NCBI GenBank assembly: GCA_045536815.1
Contig: JAZSOH010000013.1
Location: 30,226-94,225 of the forward strand
Direction of reading: 5' to 3'
Source: UMGS1279 sp045536815
GTDB lineage: Bacteria; Bacillota; Clostridia; Oscillospirales; Acutalibacteraceae
Length of the DNA stretch: 64,000 nucleotides
The translations under genes were made by a program, and so were the position numbers. Shown piece by piece: positions 1-8,747 of the stretch; positions within the stretch are counted from its first letter, which is position 1, and each line of letters begins with the position of its first letter. The notes under the pieces are model-generated. The model made no database searches, was not told the DNA's origin, and worked only from the letters and a program-made list of their open reading frames with translations.

Positions 1-63
1 CGCGTATACAGCGGCGATGCACATAAGCACGCAGCTCAAAAACCCGAAGTTTGGGAATTTTAA
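1..63 (+). CDS. rplM: 50S ribosomal protein L13, C-terminal end (partial)
   Basis: The window opens inside a reading frame that ends at a TAA at 61-63. The 20 visible residues end in HAAQKPEVWEF, typical of the extreme C-terminus of bacterial ribosomal protein L13. rpsI follows 19 bp later, and rplM-rpsI is a near-universal bacterial operon, so the context confirms the call. Only the tail is present; nothing can be said about the promoter or the start. Confidence 0.88.
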   Translation, partial: RVYSGDAHKHAAQKPEVWEF

Positions 64-82
64 GTAGGAGGGTACAGAAATT

Positions 83-481
83 ATGTTTGAAGGAAAACCT
101 TATTTCTATGGCACCGGAAGACGTAAAAGTTCGGTTGCCCGTGTTCGCGTTTACAGCGGTACAGGAAAAATCACAATCAACGACCGTGATATCGACGAGT
201 ATTTTGGTCTTGAAACATTAAAGCTTATCGTTCGTCAGCCCTTAAACCTTACAGCTACTGAGGGTAAATTTGATATTGTTTGCCGTGTTGCAGGCGGCGG
301 CGTTACCGGTCAAGCCGGTGCTATCCGTCACGGACTTAGCCGTGCTCTTTTACAGTTCGATGAAGAGCTTCGTCCTACACTCAAAAAAGCCGGTCTTCTC
401 ACTCGTGACCCGAGAATGAAAGAGCGTAAGAAATACGGTCTTAAAGGCGCACGTCGTGCACCTCAGTTCTCCAAGAGATAG
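83..481 (+). CDS. rpsI: 30S ribosomal protein S9
   Basis: This is a full-length 132-residue S9, a protein of the 30S head near the P-site tRNA. The N-terminal YGTGRRKSSVARV block and the C-terminal RDPRMKERKKYGLKGARRAPQFSKR family tail are both visible. The last residues, QFSKR, form the conserved basic tail that contacts the P-site tRNA anticodon loop. The ATG at 83 is preceded by a strong GGAGGG Shine-Dalgarno site. It is co-transcribed with rplM, and a strong hairpin follows. Nothing is unusual. Confidence 0.98.
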   Translation: MFEGKPYFYGTGRRKSSVARVRVYSGTGKITINDRDIDEYFGLETLKLIVRQPLNLTATEGKFDIVCRVAGGGVTGQAGAIRHGLSRALLQFDEELRPTLKKAGLLTRDPRMKERKKYGLKGARRAPQFSKR

Positions 482-519
482 TTTTTACCTTTTGGGAATA
501 CCAAGTACTTGGTTTTATG

Positions 520-556
520 CCGCCTACAGGGATTTCCCCTGTGGGCGGTTATTTAT
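520..556 (+). terminator. Rho-independent terminator of the rplM-rpsI operon
   Basis: A 12-bp stem with one G-T pair (arms 520-531 and 537-548; left arm CCGCCTACAGGG) closes a 5-nt loop. A broken T-rich stretch follows. It lies 38 bp after the rpsI stop. Confidence 0.8.
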
Positions 557-601
557 TTCGTATATTTTTGTCTTTGTTAAAAAATCTAAAGGAGAGTTAC
601 T

Positions 602-1999
602 ATGCGAAAGGATATAGTAATTATCGGCGCAGGCCCTGCAGGTATTTTTACAACCTTAGAGCTTCTTAGAAAAGGGTATAAGGGAGATATTTTAATCGTT
701 GAAAAGGGTGCGGCAATAGAAAACAGAAAATGCCCAAAGCATAAAACCAAGCAATGCGTAAACTGTAAACCATATTGCCATATAACTACTGGTTTTTCGG
801 GCGCAGGCGCTTTCTCTGACGGAAAGCTTTCTTTAAGCTATGAAGTTGGCGGAGATTTACCAAGCCTTATAGGCGAAGATTTTGCGCAGGAGCTGATAAA
901 TTATACAGATAAAATTTATCTTGAATTCGGTGCTGATACTCGCGTTGAGGGTATTAGTAACGATGAAGAGGTTAAGGATATAAGAAAACGCGCTATCAAG
1001 GCGGGTCTTAAGCTTGTTGACTGTCCGATAAGACATCTTGGCACCGAGAAGGCGCAGGACATTTATTATGCTATTGAACGTTTTCTTATTGAAAACGGCG
1101 TTGAGATAATGTTTGGCTATGAATGTTGCGACGTTATTATAGAAAATGGCGAGTGTAAAGGTGCTTTAATCACAAACGGAAAAGAAAATATAGAAGTAGT
1201 TGCCGAAAAGACAATAGTTGCGACAGGCAGGCGCGGGGCGGATTGGTTTGAAGGCCTTTGCGCTGAACACGAAATTGCCCATCAACCCGGAACGGTTGAT
1301 ATTGGTGTTCGTGTTGAGGTTCGTGATGAGGTTATGGAAAAGGTCAATAAGGTGCTTTACGAATCTAAGCTTATTGGTTATCCAAAACCCTTTAAAAATA
1401 AGGTGCGCACATTCTGCCAGAACCCCGGTGGCTTTGTTAGTCAGGAAAACTACGACAATGACCTTGCGGTTGTTAACGGTCATTCTTATAAGGAACTAAA
1501 ATCAGGCAATACAAACGTTGCTATTCTTTGTTCGCACAATTTTAGCCAGCCATTTAATCAGCCTATTGCTTATGCACAAAAGGTTGGCGAGCTTACAAAT
1601 ATGCTTGGCGCCGGTCATATTATGGTACAGCGCTTTGGTGATATTTTAGACGGCAAACGCACCTGGCAAAAGGAACTTGCGCAGTCTAATATTCGTCCCA
1701 CGCTTACAGATGCGGTGGCAGGCGACATCACAGCGGCAATGCCTTACCGCGCAATGACCAATATAATCAACTTTATTTTGGCGGTTGATGAGGTTGTTCC
1801 GGGCTTTGCTTCTATAGAAACCTTACTTTATTCACCTGAGCTTAAATTCTATAGCAACAGAGTTAAAATGGATGAAAATCTTAATACAAATATAAAAGGG
1901 CTTCATTGTCTTGGCGACTCAAGCGGTTGGACAAGGGGTCTTATGATGGCTTCGGTTATGGGTGTTTTAATGGGAAGAAAGATAGCCGAGGAAAAATAA
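602..1999 (+). CDS. FAD-dependent dehydrogenase (COG2509-type, NAD(P)/FAD oxidoreductase)
   Basis: The 465-residue flavoprotein begins with a dinucleotide-binding Rossmann motif, IIGAGPAGIF (about residues 6-15), followed by an acidic strand end (IVEKG). A cysteine cluster, CPKHKTKQCVNCKPYC (about residues 44-59), and the motif GFSGAGAFSDGKLSLS follow. This combination marks the uncharacterised COG2509 FAD dehydrogenases. The C-terminal LGDSSGWTRGLMMASVMG is the second FAD-contacting segment. The substrate is unknown for the family. The start ATG has GGAG upstream. It sits alone between the rpsI terminator and the opp promoter, so it is probably monocistronic. Confidence 0.85.
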   Translation: MRKDIVIIGAGPAGIFTTLELLRKGYKGDILIVEKGAAIENRKCPKHKTKQCVNCKPYCHITTGFSGAGAFSDGKLSLSYEVGGDLPSLIGEDFAQELINYTDKIYLEFGADTRVEGISNDEEVKDIRKRAIKAGLKLVDCPIRHLGTEKAQDIYYAIERFLIENGVEIMFGYECCDVIIENGECKGALITNGKENIEVVAEKTIVATGRRGADWFEGLCAEHEIAHQPGTVDIGVRVEVRDEVMEKVNKVLYESKLIGYPKPFKNKVRTFCQNPGGFVSQENYDNDLAVVNGHSYKELKSGNTNVAILCSHNFSQPFNQPIAYAQKVGELTNMLGAGHIMVQRFGDILDGKRTWQKELAQSNIRPTLTDAVAGDITAAMPYRAMTNIINFILAVDEVVPGFASIETLLYSPELKFYSNRVKMDENLNTNIKGLHCLGDSSGWTRGLMMASVMGVLMGRKIAEEK

Positions 2000-2043
2000 T
2001 CAAGTATTTTTTAGTTCTAAAATTTGTATGTAATTTTTCAACC

Positions 2044-2079
2044 TTTTATCCCCCTTTTTGATTGACAAGGGGGATAAAA
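2044..2079 (+). promoter_or_regulatory. 13-bp perfect inverted repeat overlapping the opp promoter
   Basis: Arms TTTTATCCCCCTT (2044-2056) and AAGGGGGATAAAA (2067-2079) are exact reverse complements separated by 10 bp. The right arm begins on the last base of the -35 box and runs through most of the spacer of the next promoter. It could be an operator for an unidentified regulator, the terminator of the upstream flavoprotein gene (no T tract follows on the plus strand), or both. Confidence 0.6.
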
Positions 2080-2090
2080 TCGGTTATAAT
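2062..2090 (+). promoter_or_regulatory. Consensus sigma-A promoter for the opp operon
   Basis: TTGACA at 2062-2067 and TATAAT at 2085-2090 are separated by exactly 17 bp, a perfect vegetative promoter. The leader of about 100 nt contains two small stem-loops, near 2108-2133 and 2138-2157, before oppB. Confidence 0.88.
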
Positions 2091-2207
2091 TATTTTATAC
2101 AACTATAATTTCTCGCGCTAAAGCGATAAATTGATAAACGGCACAAAAAGTCCGTTTTCAAATTAAACACAGGCGAATGTCTTGTAATTTTTAAGGGGAT
2201 GAATTTT

Positions 2208-3137
2208 TTGGATTCTAAATTAGCGTTTTATATTGTAAAGAGAGTGCTTCTTGCAATATTTACGGTTTTTCTTGTAATTACAATCACCTTTTTTGTAATG
2301 CATGCCGTTCCGGGCGGTCCTTTTACAAGTGAAAAGGCCGTTTCGGCAGAAGTTGAGGCGGCGCTTAGGGCAAAATACGGTCTTGACAAACCGCTTATTG
2401 TTCAGTATGGTACATATCTTAAAGATATTGTAACTAAATTTGACTTTGGCCCTTCTATTAAACAACGTGGACGCGAAGTTATTGAAATTATCGGCGATGG
2501 TCTTAAAACCTCTGCAAAGCTAGGCGTTTTTGCGGCAGTTATTGCTCTTGTTGCCGGTGTAGTTCTTGGCTCCGTTGCGGCTCTTAGACGTAACAAGTTT
2601 ATAGACCGAGTTATAATGGTGTTCACCACGGCTTTCGTTTCAATGCCTTCATTCATAATGGGGTCGATACTGCTTATTGTTTTTGCTATAGGGCTTAAGT
2701 GGTTGCCCGCAAATGGTACCACCACGTCGGGTCTTATCTTGCCGATTATAACCCTTTCGTTATCACCTCTTTCAAATATAACCCGTCTTACCCGTTCAAG
2801 TATGCTTGATGTTTTGGGTCAGGACTATATAAGAACTGCAAGAGCAAAGGGTGTTTCTAAGCCTAAGATTATTTTTGGACACGCTCTTAAAAATGCGCTT
2901 ATCCCCGTTATCACATATTTTGGACCAATGCTTGCATATATTGTAACCGGTTCACTCGTTGTTGAGCAAATTTTTGCAGTTCCTGGTATCGGTAAAGACT
3001 TTGTTAACAGTATTACAAACCGCGACTATCCGCTTATTATGGGAACAACAATTATTCTTGCAATTTTAATTGTTACGATGAATCTTATAAGCGACCTGCT
3101 TTATAAGGTAGTTGACCCACGAATCAATCTTGAATAA
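2208..3137 (+). CDS. oppB: Oligopeptide ABC transporter permease, OppB/DppB family
   Basis: This is the first inner-membrane permease subunit of a peptide importer. An N-terminal transmembrane helix (YIVKRVLLAIFTVFLVITITFFVMH) is followed by the OppB-type extracellular segment (VPGGPF...LRAKYGLDKPLIVQYGTYLKDI) and five further hydrophobic helices. The EAA loop DYIRTARAKGVSKPKIIFGHALKNA (about residues 205-230), which docks on the ATPases, is intact. An in-frame ATG lies at 2199, but the AAGGGG ribosome site (2193-2198) directly abuts it. The TTG at 2208 sits 9 nt downstream, so TTG is the likelier start (309 aa). It heads the opp operon. Confidence 0.93.
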   Translation: MDSKLAFYIVKRVLLAIFTVFLVITITFFVMHAVPGGPFTSEKAVSAEVEAALRAKYGLDKPLIVQYGTYLKDIVTKFDFGPSIKQRGREVIEIIGDGLKTSAKLGVFAAVIALVAGVVLGSVAALRRNKFIDRVIMVFTTAFVSMPSFIMGSILLIVFAIGLKWLPANGTTTSGLILPIITLSLSPLSNITRLTRSSMLDVLGQDYIRTARAKGVSKPKIIFGHALKNALIPVITYFGPMLAYIVTGSLVVEQIFAVPGIGKDFVNSITNRDYPLIMGTTIILAILIVTMNLISDLLYKVVDPRINLE

Positions 3138-3161
3138 TTTAAGCGGTAGGAGAAGTTAAAA

Positions 3162-4223
3162 ATGAAAAAATTTCCAATAAATCTTCATTTGAATGTTGAT
3201 TCCTTCATTCCGGCAACCGATGCTGAGAAGGAATATATGGTTCAAATGCGCCCGTCAACAACCTTTTTTAAAGACGGTGTTAAAAGACTACTTAAAAATA
3301 AGGTTGCAACAGTAAGCTTTTTTATTGTTGTAATTATCACCTTGGCTTGTATAATTTTGCCGATTTTCTGGCCTTACTCTTATGATAAGCAGCTTGGAAT
3401 TTCGCTTGGCAAGCCTACAGACCCTTCTTATGCAAACCTTATGCCTTTTGAATATGGCGAAACAGAACAGGCAAAAATCGCTGCAGGGGAGAAGGTTTTC
3501 CCACACATTTTTGGTACCGACTCTCTTGGAAGGGACTATTTTATACGTGTAGTTTACGGTACAAGAATTTCACTTGCGGTTGGCTTTTTTGCAAGTTTGA
3601 TAGTGCTTGTAATAGGTATGACGGTAGGCTCGGTTGCGGGTTATTGCGGCGGCAAGGTTGATATTATCATAATGAGAATTGTTGATATTATCTATTCGTT
3701 GCCCGATATGCTTATGGTTATACTTTTGGCATCTGCACTTAAGGTCTCGGGTCTTTCTGAAGCTATTGAGGGAACTGTTTTAGAAAAAATAGGCCCCAAC
3801 ATCATAAGCCTTTTCATAGTTTTTGGTCTTCTTTACTGGGTTTCAATGTCCCGTCTTATAAGAGGTCAAATTCTAACCCTTCGTGAGCAGGAATATGTTC
3901 TAGCTGCTCGTGCTTCGGGTGCAAAGGGTAAAAGAATTATCACAAAACACCTTATGCCCAACTGCATAGGCGTTGTTATTGTTTCAACAGCTCTTCAAAT
4001 TCCCAGCGCAATTTTTACAGAAAGCTACCTTTCCTTCTTAGGTCTTGGTGTTAACGCACCAATGCCGTCTCTTGGCTCTTTGGCTTCTGAAGCGCTTAAT
4101 GGAATTCATTCATATTCGTATAGACTTATAATTCCGGCAATTGTTATCTCGCTTATTGTTTTGTCGCTAAACCTTTTCGGCGACGGACTCAGAGATGCTT
4201 TTGACCCGAAACTTAATAGTTAA
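3162..4223 (+). CDS. oppC: Oligopeptide ABC transporter permease, OppC/DppC family
   Basis: This 353-residue second permease pairs with OppB. A cytoplasmic N-terminal tail of about 45 residues precedes the first membrane helix (VATVSFFIVVIITLACIILPIFW), then comes the OppC hallmark HIFGTDSLGRDYFIRVVYGTRISL before the permease core. The EAA loop EYVLAARASGAKGKRIITKHLMPN is present, as is the C-terminal NLFGDGLRDAFDPKL signature. It starts 24 bp after oppB with a GTAGGAG ribosome site and is followed by oppD after 12 bp. Confidence 0.95.
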   Translation: MKKFPINLHLNVDSFIPATDAEKEYMVQMRPSTTFFKDGVKRLLKNKVATVSFFIVVIITLACIILPIFWPYSYDKQLGISLGKPTDPSYANLMPFEYGETEQAKIAAGEKVFPHIFGTDSLGRDYFIRVVYGTRISLAVGFFASLIVLVIGMTVGSVAGYCGGKVDIIIMRIVDIIYSLPDMLMVILLASALKVSGLSEAIEGTVLEKIGPNIISLFIVFGLLYWVSMSRLIRGQILTLREQEYVLAARASGAKGKRIITKHLMPNCIGVVIVSTALQIPSAIFTESYLSFLGLGVNAPMPSLGSLASEALNGIHSYSYRLIIPAIVISLIVLSLNLFGDGLRDAFDPKLNS

Positions 4224-4235
4224 GGGGGTAAAAAA

Positions 4236-5255
4236 ATGGCATTACTTGAAGTAAAAGACCTTCGCACCTCCTTTTTCACCGACGCAGGTGAGGTTAAGGC
4301 CGTAAACGGCGTTTCCTACAACCTTGAGCGCGGTAAGGTTTTGGGCATTGTTGGTGAGTCGGGCTCGGGCAAATCTGTTTCGGCCTACTCTATAATGCAA
4401 ATTCTTGCTCCTACAGGTAAAATTGTAGGCGGCTCAATTAAGTTCGATGGAAAAGAGCTTATCGGCGCCAGTGAAAAAGAAATGAAGGAGATTAGGGGAA
4501 ATAAGATTTCAATTATTTTCCAAGACCCCATGACCTCACTAAATCCGACCTACACAATAGGTCATCAGCTTATGGAGGCCATTCTTCTTCATACTAACAG
4601 AAATAAACAAGAGGCTTATGATAGGGCGGTTGAAATGCTTCGCCTTGTAAATGTTAATGAGCCTGAAAAAAGAATGAAACAGTATCCGCACGAGTTTTCG
4701 GGCGGTATGAGACAAAGGGTTGTTATCGCTATGGCTCTTGCCTGCGAGCCTGACATTTTAATTGCAGACGAGCCTACTACTGCCCTTGACGTTACCATTC
4801 AAGCTCAGATTTTGGAGCTTATGAAAGACCTTCAAAAAGAGCTTGGCATGGCAATTATTATGATTACTCATGACCTTGGTGTTGTTGCACAAATTTGTGA
4901 TGAGGTTGTTGTTATGTATGCAGGTTCAATTTGCGAACAGGGTACTGCAGATGAAATTTTCTACAACCCCAAACACGAGTACACAAAAGGTCTTATGCGT
5001 TCAATTCCAACTGCAAATACAGCAGGAACAAAGCTAAAACCCATTACAGGTACACCTATTGACCTTTTAAATATGCCAAAGGGTTGTCCATTTGCACCAA
5101 GGTGCGAGGGCGCTATGAAGATTTGCCTTACAGAAAAGGCATGTCCGCTTGATATTAACGAGAATCATAGGGCGGCTTGTTGGATGAATGTAAAGGAAGC
5201 CTATGAAAAGGGCGAAATTGAACTAGAAAATGCAGGAGGTAGTGAAAATGAGTGA
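4236..5255 (+). CDS. oppD: Oligopeptide ABC transporter ATP-binding protein OppD
   Basis: One of two ATPases powering the peptide importer (339 aa). It shows Walker A GESGSGKS (about residues 40-47), Q-loop FQDPMTSLNP, ABC signature FSGGMRQRV, Walker B ILIADEPTTALD and H-loop MITHD. The C-terminal oligo_HPY extension contains CPFAPRC and two further cysteines, a pattern associated with an iron-sulfur site in some OppD/DppD proteins. Its last 8 bases overlap the oppF start, indicating translational coupling. Confidence 0.96.
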   Translation: MALLEVKDLRTSFFTDAGEVKAVNGVSYNLERGKVLGIVGESGSGKSVSAYSIMQILAPTGKIVGGSIKFDGKELIGASEKEMKEIRGNKISIIFQDPMTSLNPTYTIGHQLMEAILLHTNRNKQEAYDRAVEMLRLVNVNEPEKRMKQYPHEFSGGMRQRVVIAMALACEPDILIADEPTTALDVTIQAQILELMKDLQKELGMAIIMITHDLGVVAQICDEVVVMYAGSICEQGTADEIFYNPKHEYTKGLMRSIPTANTAGTKLKPITGTPIDLLNMPKGCPFAPRCEGAMKICLTEKACPLDINENHRAACWMNVKEAYEKGEIELENAGGSENE

Positions 5256-6237
5256 AACTATTAAAAACACACCTCTTGTTGAAGTTAAAAATCTAAAGCA
5301 ATATTTTAATATAAATGTTGGCTTTATGAAAACAAAACCGCTTAAGGCGGTTGACGATGTTTCTTTTGCTATCAACAAAAAAGAAACACTTGGTCTTGTT
5401 GGTGAATCCGGTTGCGGAAAAACAACAGTTGGTAGAACCCTACTTAACCTTTATAAGCCAACTGCAGGTGAAATTTGGTATGACGGAAAGCAGATTGTAA
5501 CTCCGGCTGATATTACCGAGTTTAGAAAGAAAGCCACAATGGTTTTCCAAGACCCTTATTCATCGCTTAACCCTCGTATGACGGTTGCTGATATTATTGG
5601 TGAGCCGCTTGACATTCATTCTCTTTACAAAACCGAAGAGGAGAGAAGAGAAAGAATATTAGAACTTATGGGCCATGTTGGTCTTAATAGCGAACATGCA
5701 AGTCGTTATGCTCATGAATTTTCAGGTGGACAAAGGCAAAGAATTGGTATTGCGCGTTCTTTGGCGGTTAATCCCGAATTCATCGTTTGTGATGAGCCTG
5801 TTTCGGCTTTGGACGTTTCAATTCAGGCTCAGGTTATAAATATGTTTGACGAGCTTCAGGATAAGCTTGGTCTCACATACCTTTTCATCGCCCACAACCT
5901 TTTGGTTGTTAGGCATATAAGCGACAGAATTGCGGTTATGTATCTTGGAAAAATGGTTGAACTTGCCGACGCTAAAGAGATTTACGAAAGGCCGCTTCAC
6001 CCATATTCTAAGGCGCTAATGTCTGCTGTTCCCGTGCCCGACCCGAAAATTGCAAGGAATAACAAAAGAATCACTCTTGAAGGTGATATTCCAAGCCCCC
6101 TTAATGCTCCTTCGGGTTGCCCATTTAGAACTCGCTGTCCTTATGCATCTAAACAGTGTGCCGAGGAAGTACCAGAGTTCAAAGAGGTTTCAAAGGGCCA
6201 CTTCGTAGCCTGTCATAAGGTTGCGGAAATAAACTAA
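5248..6237 (+). CDS. oppF: Oligopeptide ABC transporter ATP-binding protein OppF
   Basis: The second ATPase of the importer, 329 residues from the ATG at 5248. That start is chosen because an AGGAGGT site lies just upstream; an in-frame ATG at 5230 would place this site inside the gene. Motifs are Walker A GESGCGKT, Q-loop FQDPYSSLNP, signature FSGGQRQRI, Walker B FIVCDEPVSALD and switch histidine IAHN. The C-terminal oligo_HPY tail carries CPFRTRCPYASKQC. It overlaps oppD by 8 bp; the binding-protein gene follows after 79 bp. Confidence 0.95.
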   Translation: MSETIKNTPLVEVKNLKQYFNINVGFMKTKPLKAVDDVSFAINKKETLGLVGESGCGKTTVGRTLLNLYKPTAGEIWYDGKQIVTPADITEFRKKATMVFQDPYSSLNPRMTVADIIGEPLDIHSLYKTEEERRERILELMGHVGLNSEHASRYAHEFSGGQRQRIGIARSLAVNPEFIVCDEPVSALDVSIQAQVINMFDELQDKLGLTYLFIAHNLLVVRHISDRIAVMYLGKMVELADAKEIYERPLHPYSKALMSAVPVPDPKIARNNKRITLEGDIPSPLNAPSGCPFRTRCPYASKQCAEEVPEFKEVSKGHFVACHKVAEIN

Positions 6238-6316
6238 TTTAGGTTGTAAATGCCCCTGCGGAAAGAGTGCAGCCGTTTGGGCAGTTTGTAACAAAATATG
6301 AAAGGATTGATTTTTT

Positions 6317-8089
6317 ATGAAAAAGATTCTTGCTTTAGCATTGGTTGTTGTAATGCTTTTCAGCATGGCAGCTTGTGGCTCGAATAACGGCGGCGCTGCT
6401 ACAGTTAAGGCTCCTACTCTTAACTATATCTACAACACTAATGACTCTCACAAGGCTATTGCTGAGTATCTTCAGGGTGCACTTAATTCTGTTGGTATCA
6501 ACATGAACCTTGAAAACCAGGAATGGAACACATTCCTTAACACCCGTAAAAATGGCGACTACACAGTAGCTCGTAACGGTTGGATTGCCGACTACAACGA
6601 CCCTATCTGCTTCCTTGATATGTGGACCAGCGGTTCGGGTAACAACGATGTACAGTTCGGTAAAGGCGCTCACAAAGACCTTAAAATGTACAGTGTTGAC
6701 CTCACACCTTACGGTGGTGAAAACGTTAAAGACGGCACATGGGCAGAGACCTATGATGTACTTATCAGCCTTATCAAAGCTTGCACAGATAACGAGAAAC
6801 GTTATGCTATGATGCACCTTGCTGAAGATATGCTTATGGCGACAGGCTGTATTACTCCTATTTACTACTATACAGACCTTTACATGATCGCTGATGGCGT
6901 TGAAGGCTTCTTCTCTAACCCTCTTGGCTACAAATATTTCATGAACACAACTGTTAACGGCAAAACTGATGCTATCAACGTATGTCTTGCTTCTGAGCCT
7001 GACACACTTGACCCTGCTCTCAACTCTGCAGTTGACGGTGCTACCATGATTGCTCACCTCTTCTCAGGTCTTGCAAAATGGGCAATGGTTGATGGTAAAC
7101 TTACCATCGTTGCTGATGCTGCTGAAGAACTTGTTAAAGGTGTTGCAAACGACGACGGTACTGTAACTTATACTTACACTCTCCGCGAAGGTCTCAAATG
7201 GTCTAACGGCGACGAGCTCAAAGCTTCTGACTTCGAAAAAGCTTGGAAACGTGCTGCTTCTGCTGACCTCGGTGCTGACTACGGTTATATGTTTGAAATC
7301 GTTAAAGGCTACGGCGTAGAAGGCGAAGAATTAGCAGTTACTGCTGACGATGCTAAGAGAACTATCACAGTTACTATCTCTAACGCAGTTAACTACTGGG
7401 ATGAGCTTTTGGCATTCCCCGTTTACTTCCCTGTTCATAGCTCTGCTTATGACAGCGAGAAATGGGCTACCGATGCAGCTACCTATATCTGCAATGGTCC
7501 TTATGTAATGGATTCTTGGGAACACAAGAGCATTATCACTCTTAAGAAGAATGATAACTACATTGATAAGGATAAGGTTTCTATGGAGCAAATCAACTGC
7601 TACCTTTCTGATGATGCAAACAACATGCTTGCTAACTTCAAGAATGGCGACTGGCAGTTCATCGATGACGTTCCTACAAACGAAATCGCAACCCTTAAGA
7701 AAGACTATGCTAACAACTTCGTTGTAGCTGGTCAAATCGGTACCTACTATGTATGCTGGAACATCAACCAGGACCTTCTCCCCGGTTCTAAGCTTACAGG
7801 TGCTGAAAAAGAGGCTGCTCAGCAAGAAATCCGTAAAGCAATGGGTCTTCTCTTTGACCGTAACCACATTGCTGAAAACGTATCTCAAGCCGGTGAAATC
7901 CCTGCATCTTCTTTCGTTGCTATGGGTATGACCGATGCTGACGGTACTGAGTTCTATAAGAACGCTAATAAAGCAGCAGGCAACGCTTATGTTGGTTACT
8001 TCGATACTGCTAAAGAAGCACACGAAGGCAACGTACAAACTGCTGTTGAAACTCTTAAGAAATATTACGACCTTAAGATTGCTGAGTAA
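6317..8089 (+). CDS. oppA: Oligopeptide-binding lipoprotein, OppA family, apparently circularly permuted
   Basis: This 590-residue substrate-binding lipoprotein delivers peptides to the OppBCDF importer encoded upstream. A lipoprotein signal ends at the lipobox MAAC (Cys about residue 20). The order of the mature protein is abnormal. Residues about 30-213 (PTLNYIYNTNDSHKAIAEYL, ENQEWNTFLNTRKNGDY, YYYTDLYM, SNPLGYKYFMNTT) match what is normally the C-terminal third of OppA. Residues about 217-590 (INVCLASEPDTLDPALNSAV, YTLREGLKWSNGDE, YICNGPYVMDSW) match the normal N-terminal two-thirds. The protein ends at VETLKKYYDLKIAE, where a standard OppA would continue into the PTLNYIYN segment. Total length is normal. 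Codons look optimised for high expression. A strong terminator follows. Family assignment is firm; permutation is read from motif order without an alignment. Confidence 0.9.
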   Translation: MKKILALALVVVMLFSMAACGSNNGGAATVKAPTLNYIYNTNDSHKAIAEYLQGALNSVGINMNLENQEWNTFLNTRKNGDYTVARNGWIADYNDPICFLDMWTSGSGNNDVQFGKGAHKDLKMYSVDLTPYGGENVKDGTWAETYDVLISLIKACTDNEKRYAMMHLAEDMLMATGCITPIYYYTDLYMIADGVEGFFSNPLGYKYFMNTTVNGKTDAINVCLASEPDTLDPALNSAVDGATMIAHLFSGLAKWAMVDGKLTIVADAAEELVKGVANDDGTVTYTYTLREGLKWSNGDELKASDFEKAWKRAASADLGADYGYMFEIVKGYGVEGEELAVTADDAKRTITVTISNAVNYWDELLAFPVYFPVHSSAYDSEKWATDAATYICNGPYVMDSWEHKSIITLKKNDNYIDKDKVSMEQINCYLSDDANNMLANFKNGDWQFIDDVPTNEIATLKKDYANNFVVAGQIGTYYVCWNINQDLLPGSKLTGAEKEAAQQEIRKAMGLLFDRNHIAENVSQAGEIPASSFVAMGMTDADGTEFYKNANKAAGNAYVGYFDTAKEAHEGNVQTAVETLKKYYDLKIAE

Positions 8090-8141
8090 TATTTAGCTAA
8101 AACCTTGTTCTTATTAATTGCACTCAATAAGACAATTTAAA

Positions 8142-8180
8142 AATAACGGTTGGCAGAAATGCCAACCGTTATTTTTTTAG
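8142..8180 (+). terminator. Strong Rho-independent terminator of the opp operon
   Basis: A 14-bp perfect stem (arms 8142-8155 and 8160-8173, core AACGGTTGGCA) with a GAAA tetraloop is followed by seven T residues. It lies 53 bp after the binding-protein stop codon. Confidence 0.95.
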
Positions 8181-8747
8181 TTTCGAATATTTTGTAAAGA
8201 GCAGATATACTATTTATTGACTAATTGTTACTAAAAGGTTAAAAAAATCTGAAAAAACAACATAATTAGACAGTAAAAAGTAGGAATAATTGAATAATGG
8301 AAAAAAATGTAATAAATCGGTTTAAATTTTGAATGAAAATTAGTAAAATCTTAGACTTTATTTGTCTTTAAAATATGGTAAAATAAAATAGTAATTGGTG
8401 GTAGTGTCTCTACGGCTCAAAATGCTTGGTGAAAATTACCAAATATTATGCAAATTTACTTGTATTTACCAAAAAATGCATAAATTTGAGCGTTTTACTT
8501 TGTTCGTAATTATAAAATTCGGGTCGTAAGTAACTACAAGCAGTTTAATTTAAGGACATCGTTGTCCTTTTGGTAAATGTTACTCGCCAGAAGTTAATAT
8601 TATCTTCCTATACTTTCGGTTACAGTATCCCGAAGGTATGTATCTTTTATTTATATATTATATATATTTATATAAAAGATTAAACGCGGGTGAATTCGAA
8701 ACAATTTCAGTGTGGCAATTTCCACACAACAATCGGAGGGAAAACTA
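8181..8747 (+). promoter_or_regulatory. Long structured AT-rich leader of the carbohydrate uptake cluster
   Basis: This gene-free stretch of 567 bp precedes the sugar cluster. It contains a spaced direct repeat (8436-8457 and 8466-8487, core ACCAAA..ATGCA..AATTT, 30 bp apart start to start). It also has a 7-bp hairpin AAGGACA/TGTCCTT (8552-8569) followed by TTTTGG, and a 9-bp hairpin (8611-8619 with 8630-8638). An AT-only palindromic tract lies at 8642-8682, and a 6-bp hairpin at 8710-8727 just before the ribosome site. A weak promoter candidate, TTGTCT-16-TAAAAT, lies near 8360-8390. I recognise no known riboswitch. Confidence 0.45.

Noticed and set aside
6335..8038. Long minus-strand open frames (240 and 235 codons) opposite the OppA-like gene
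   Set aside because: They mirror a strongly biased plus-strand gene, have no ribosome sites or recognisable domains, and their residues are the complement pattern of optimal codons.
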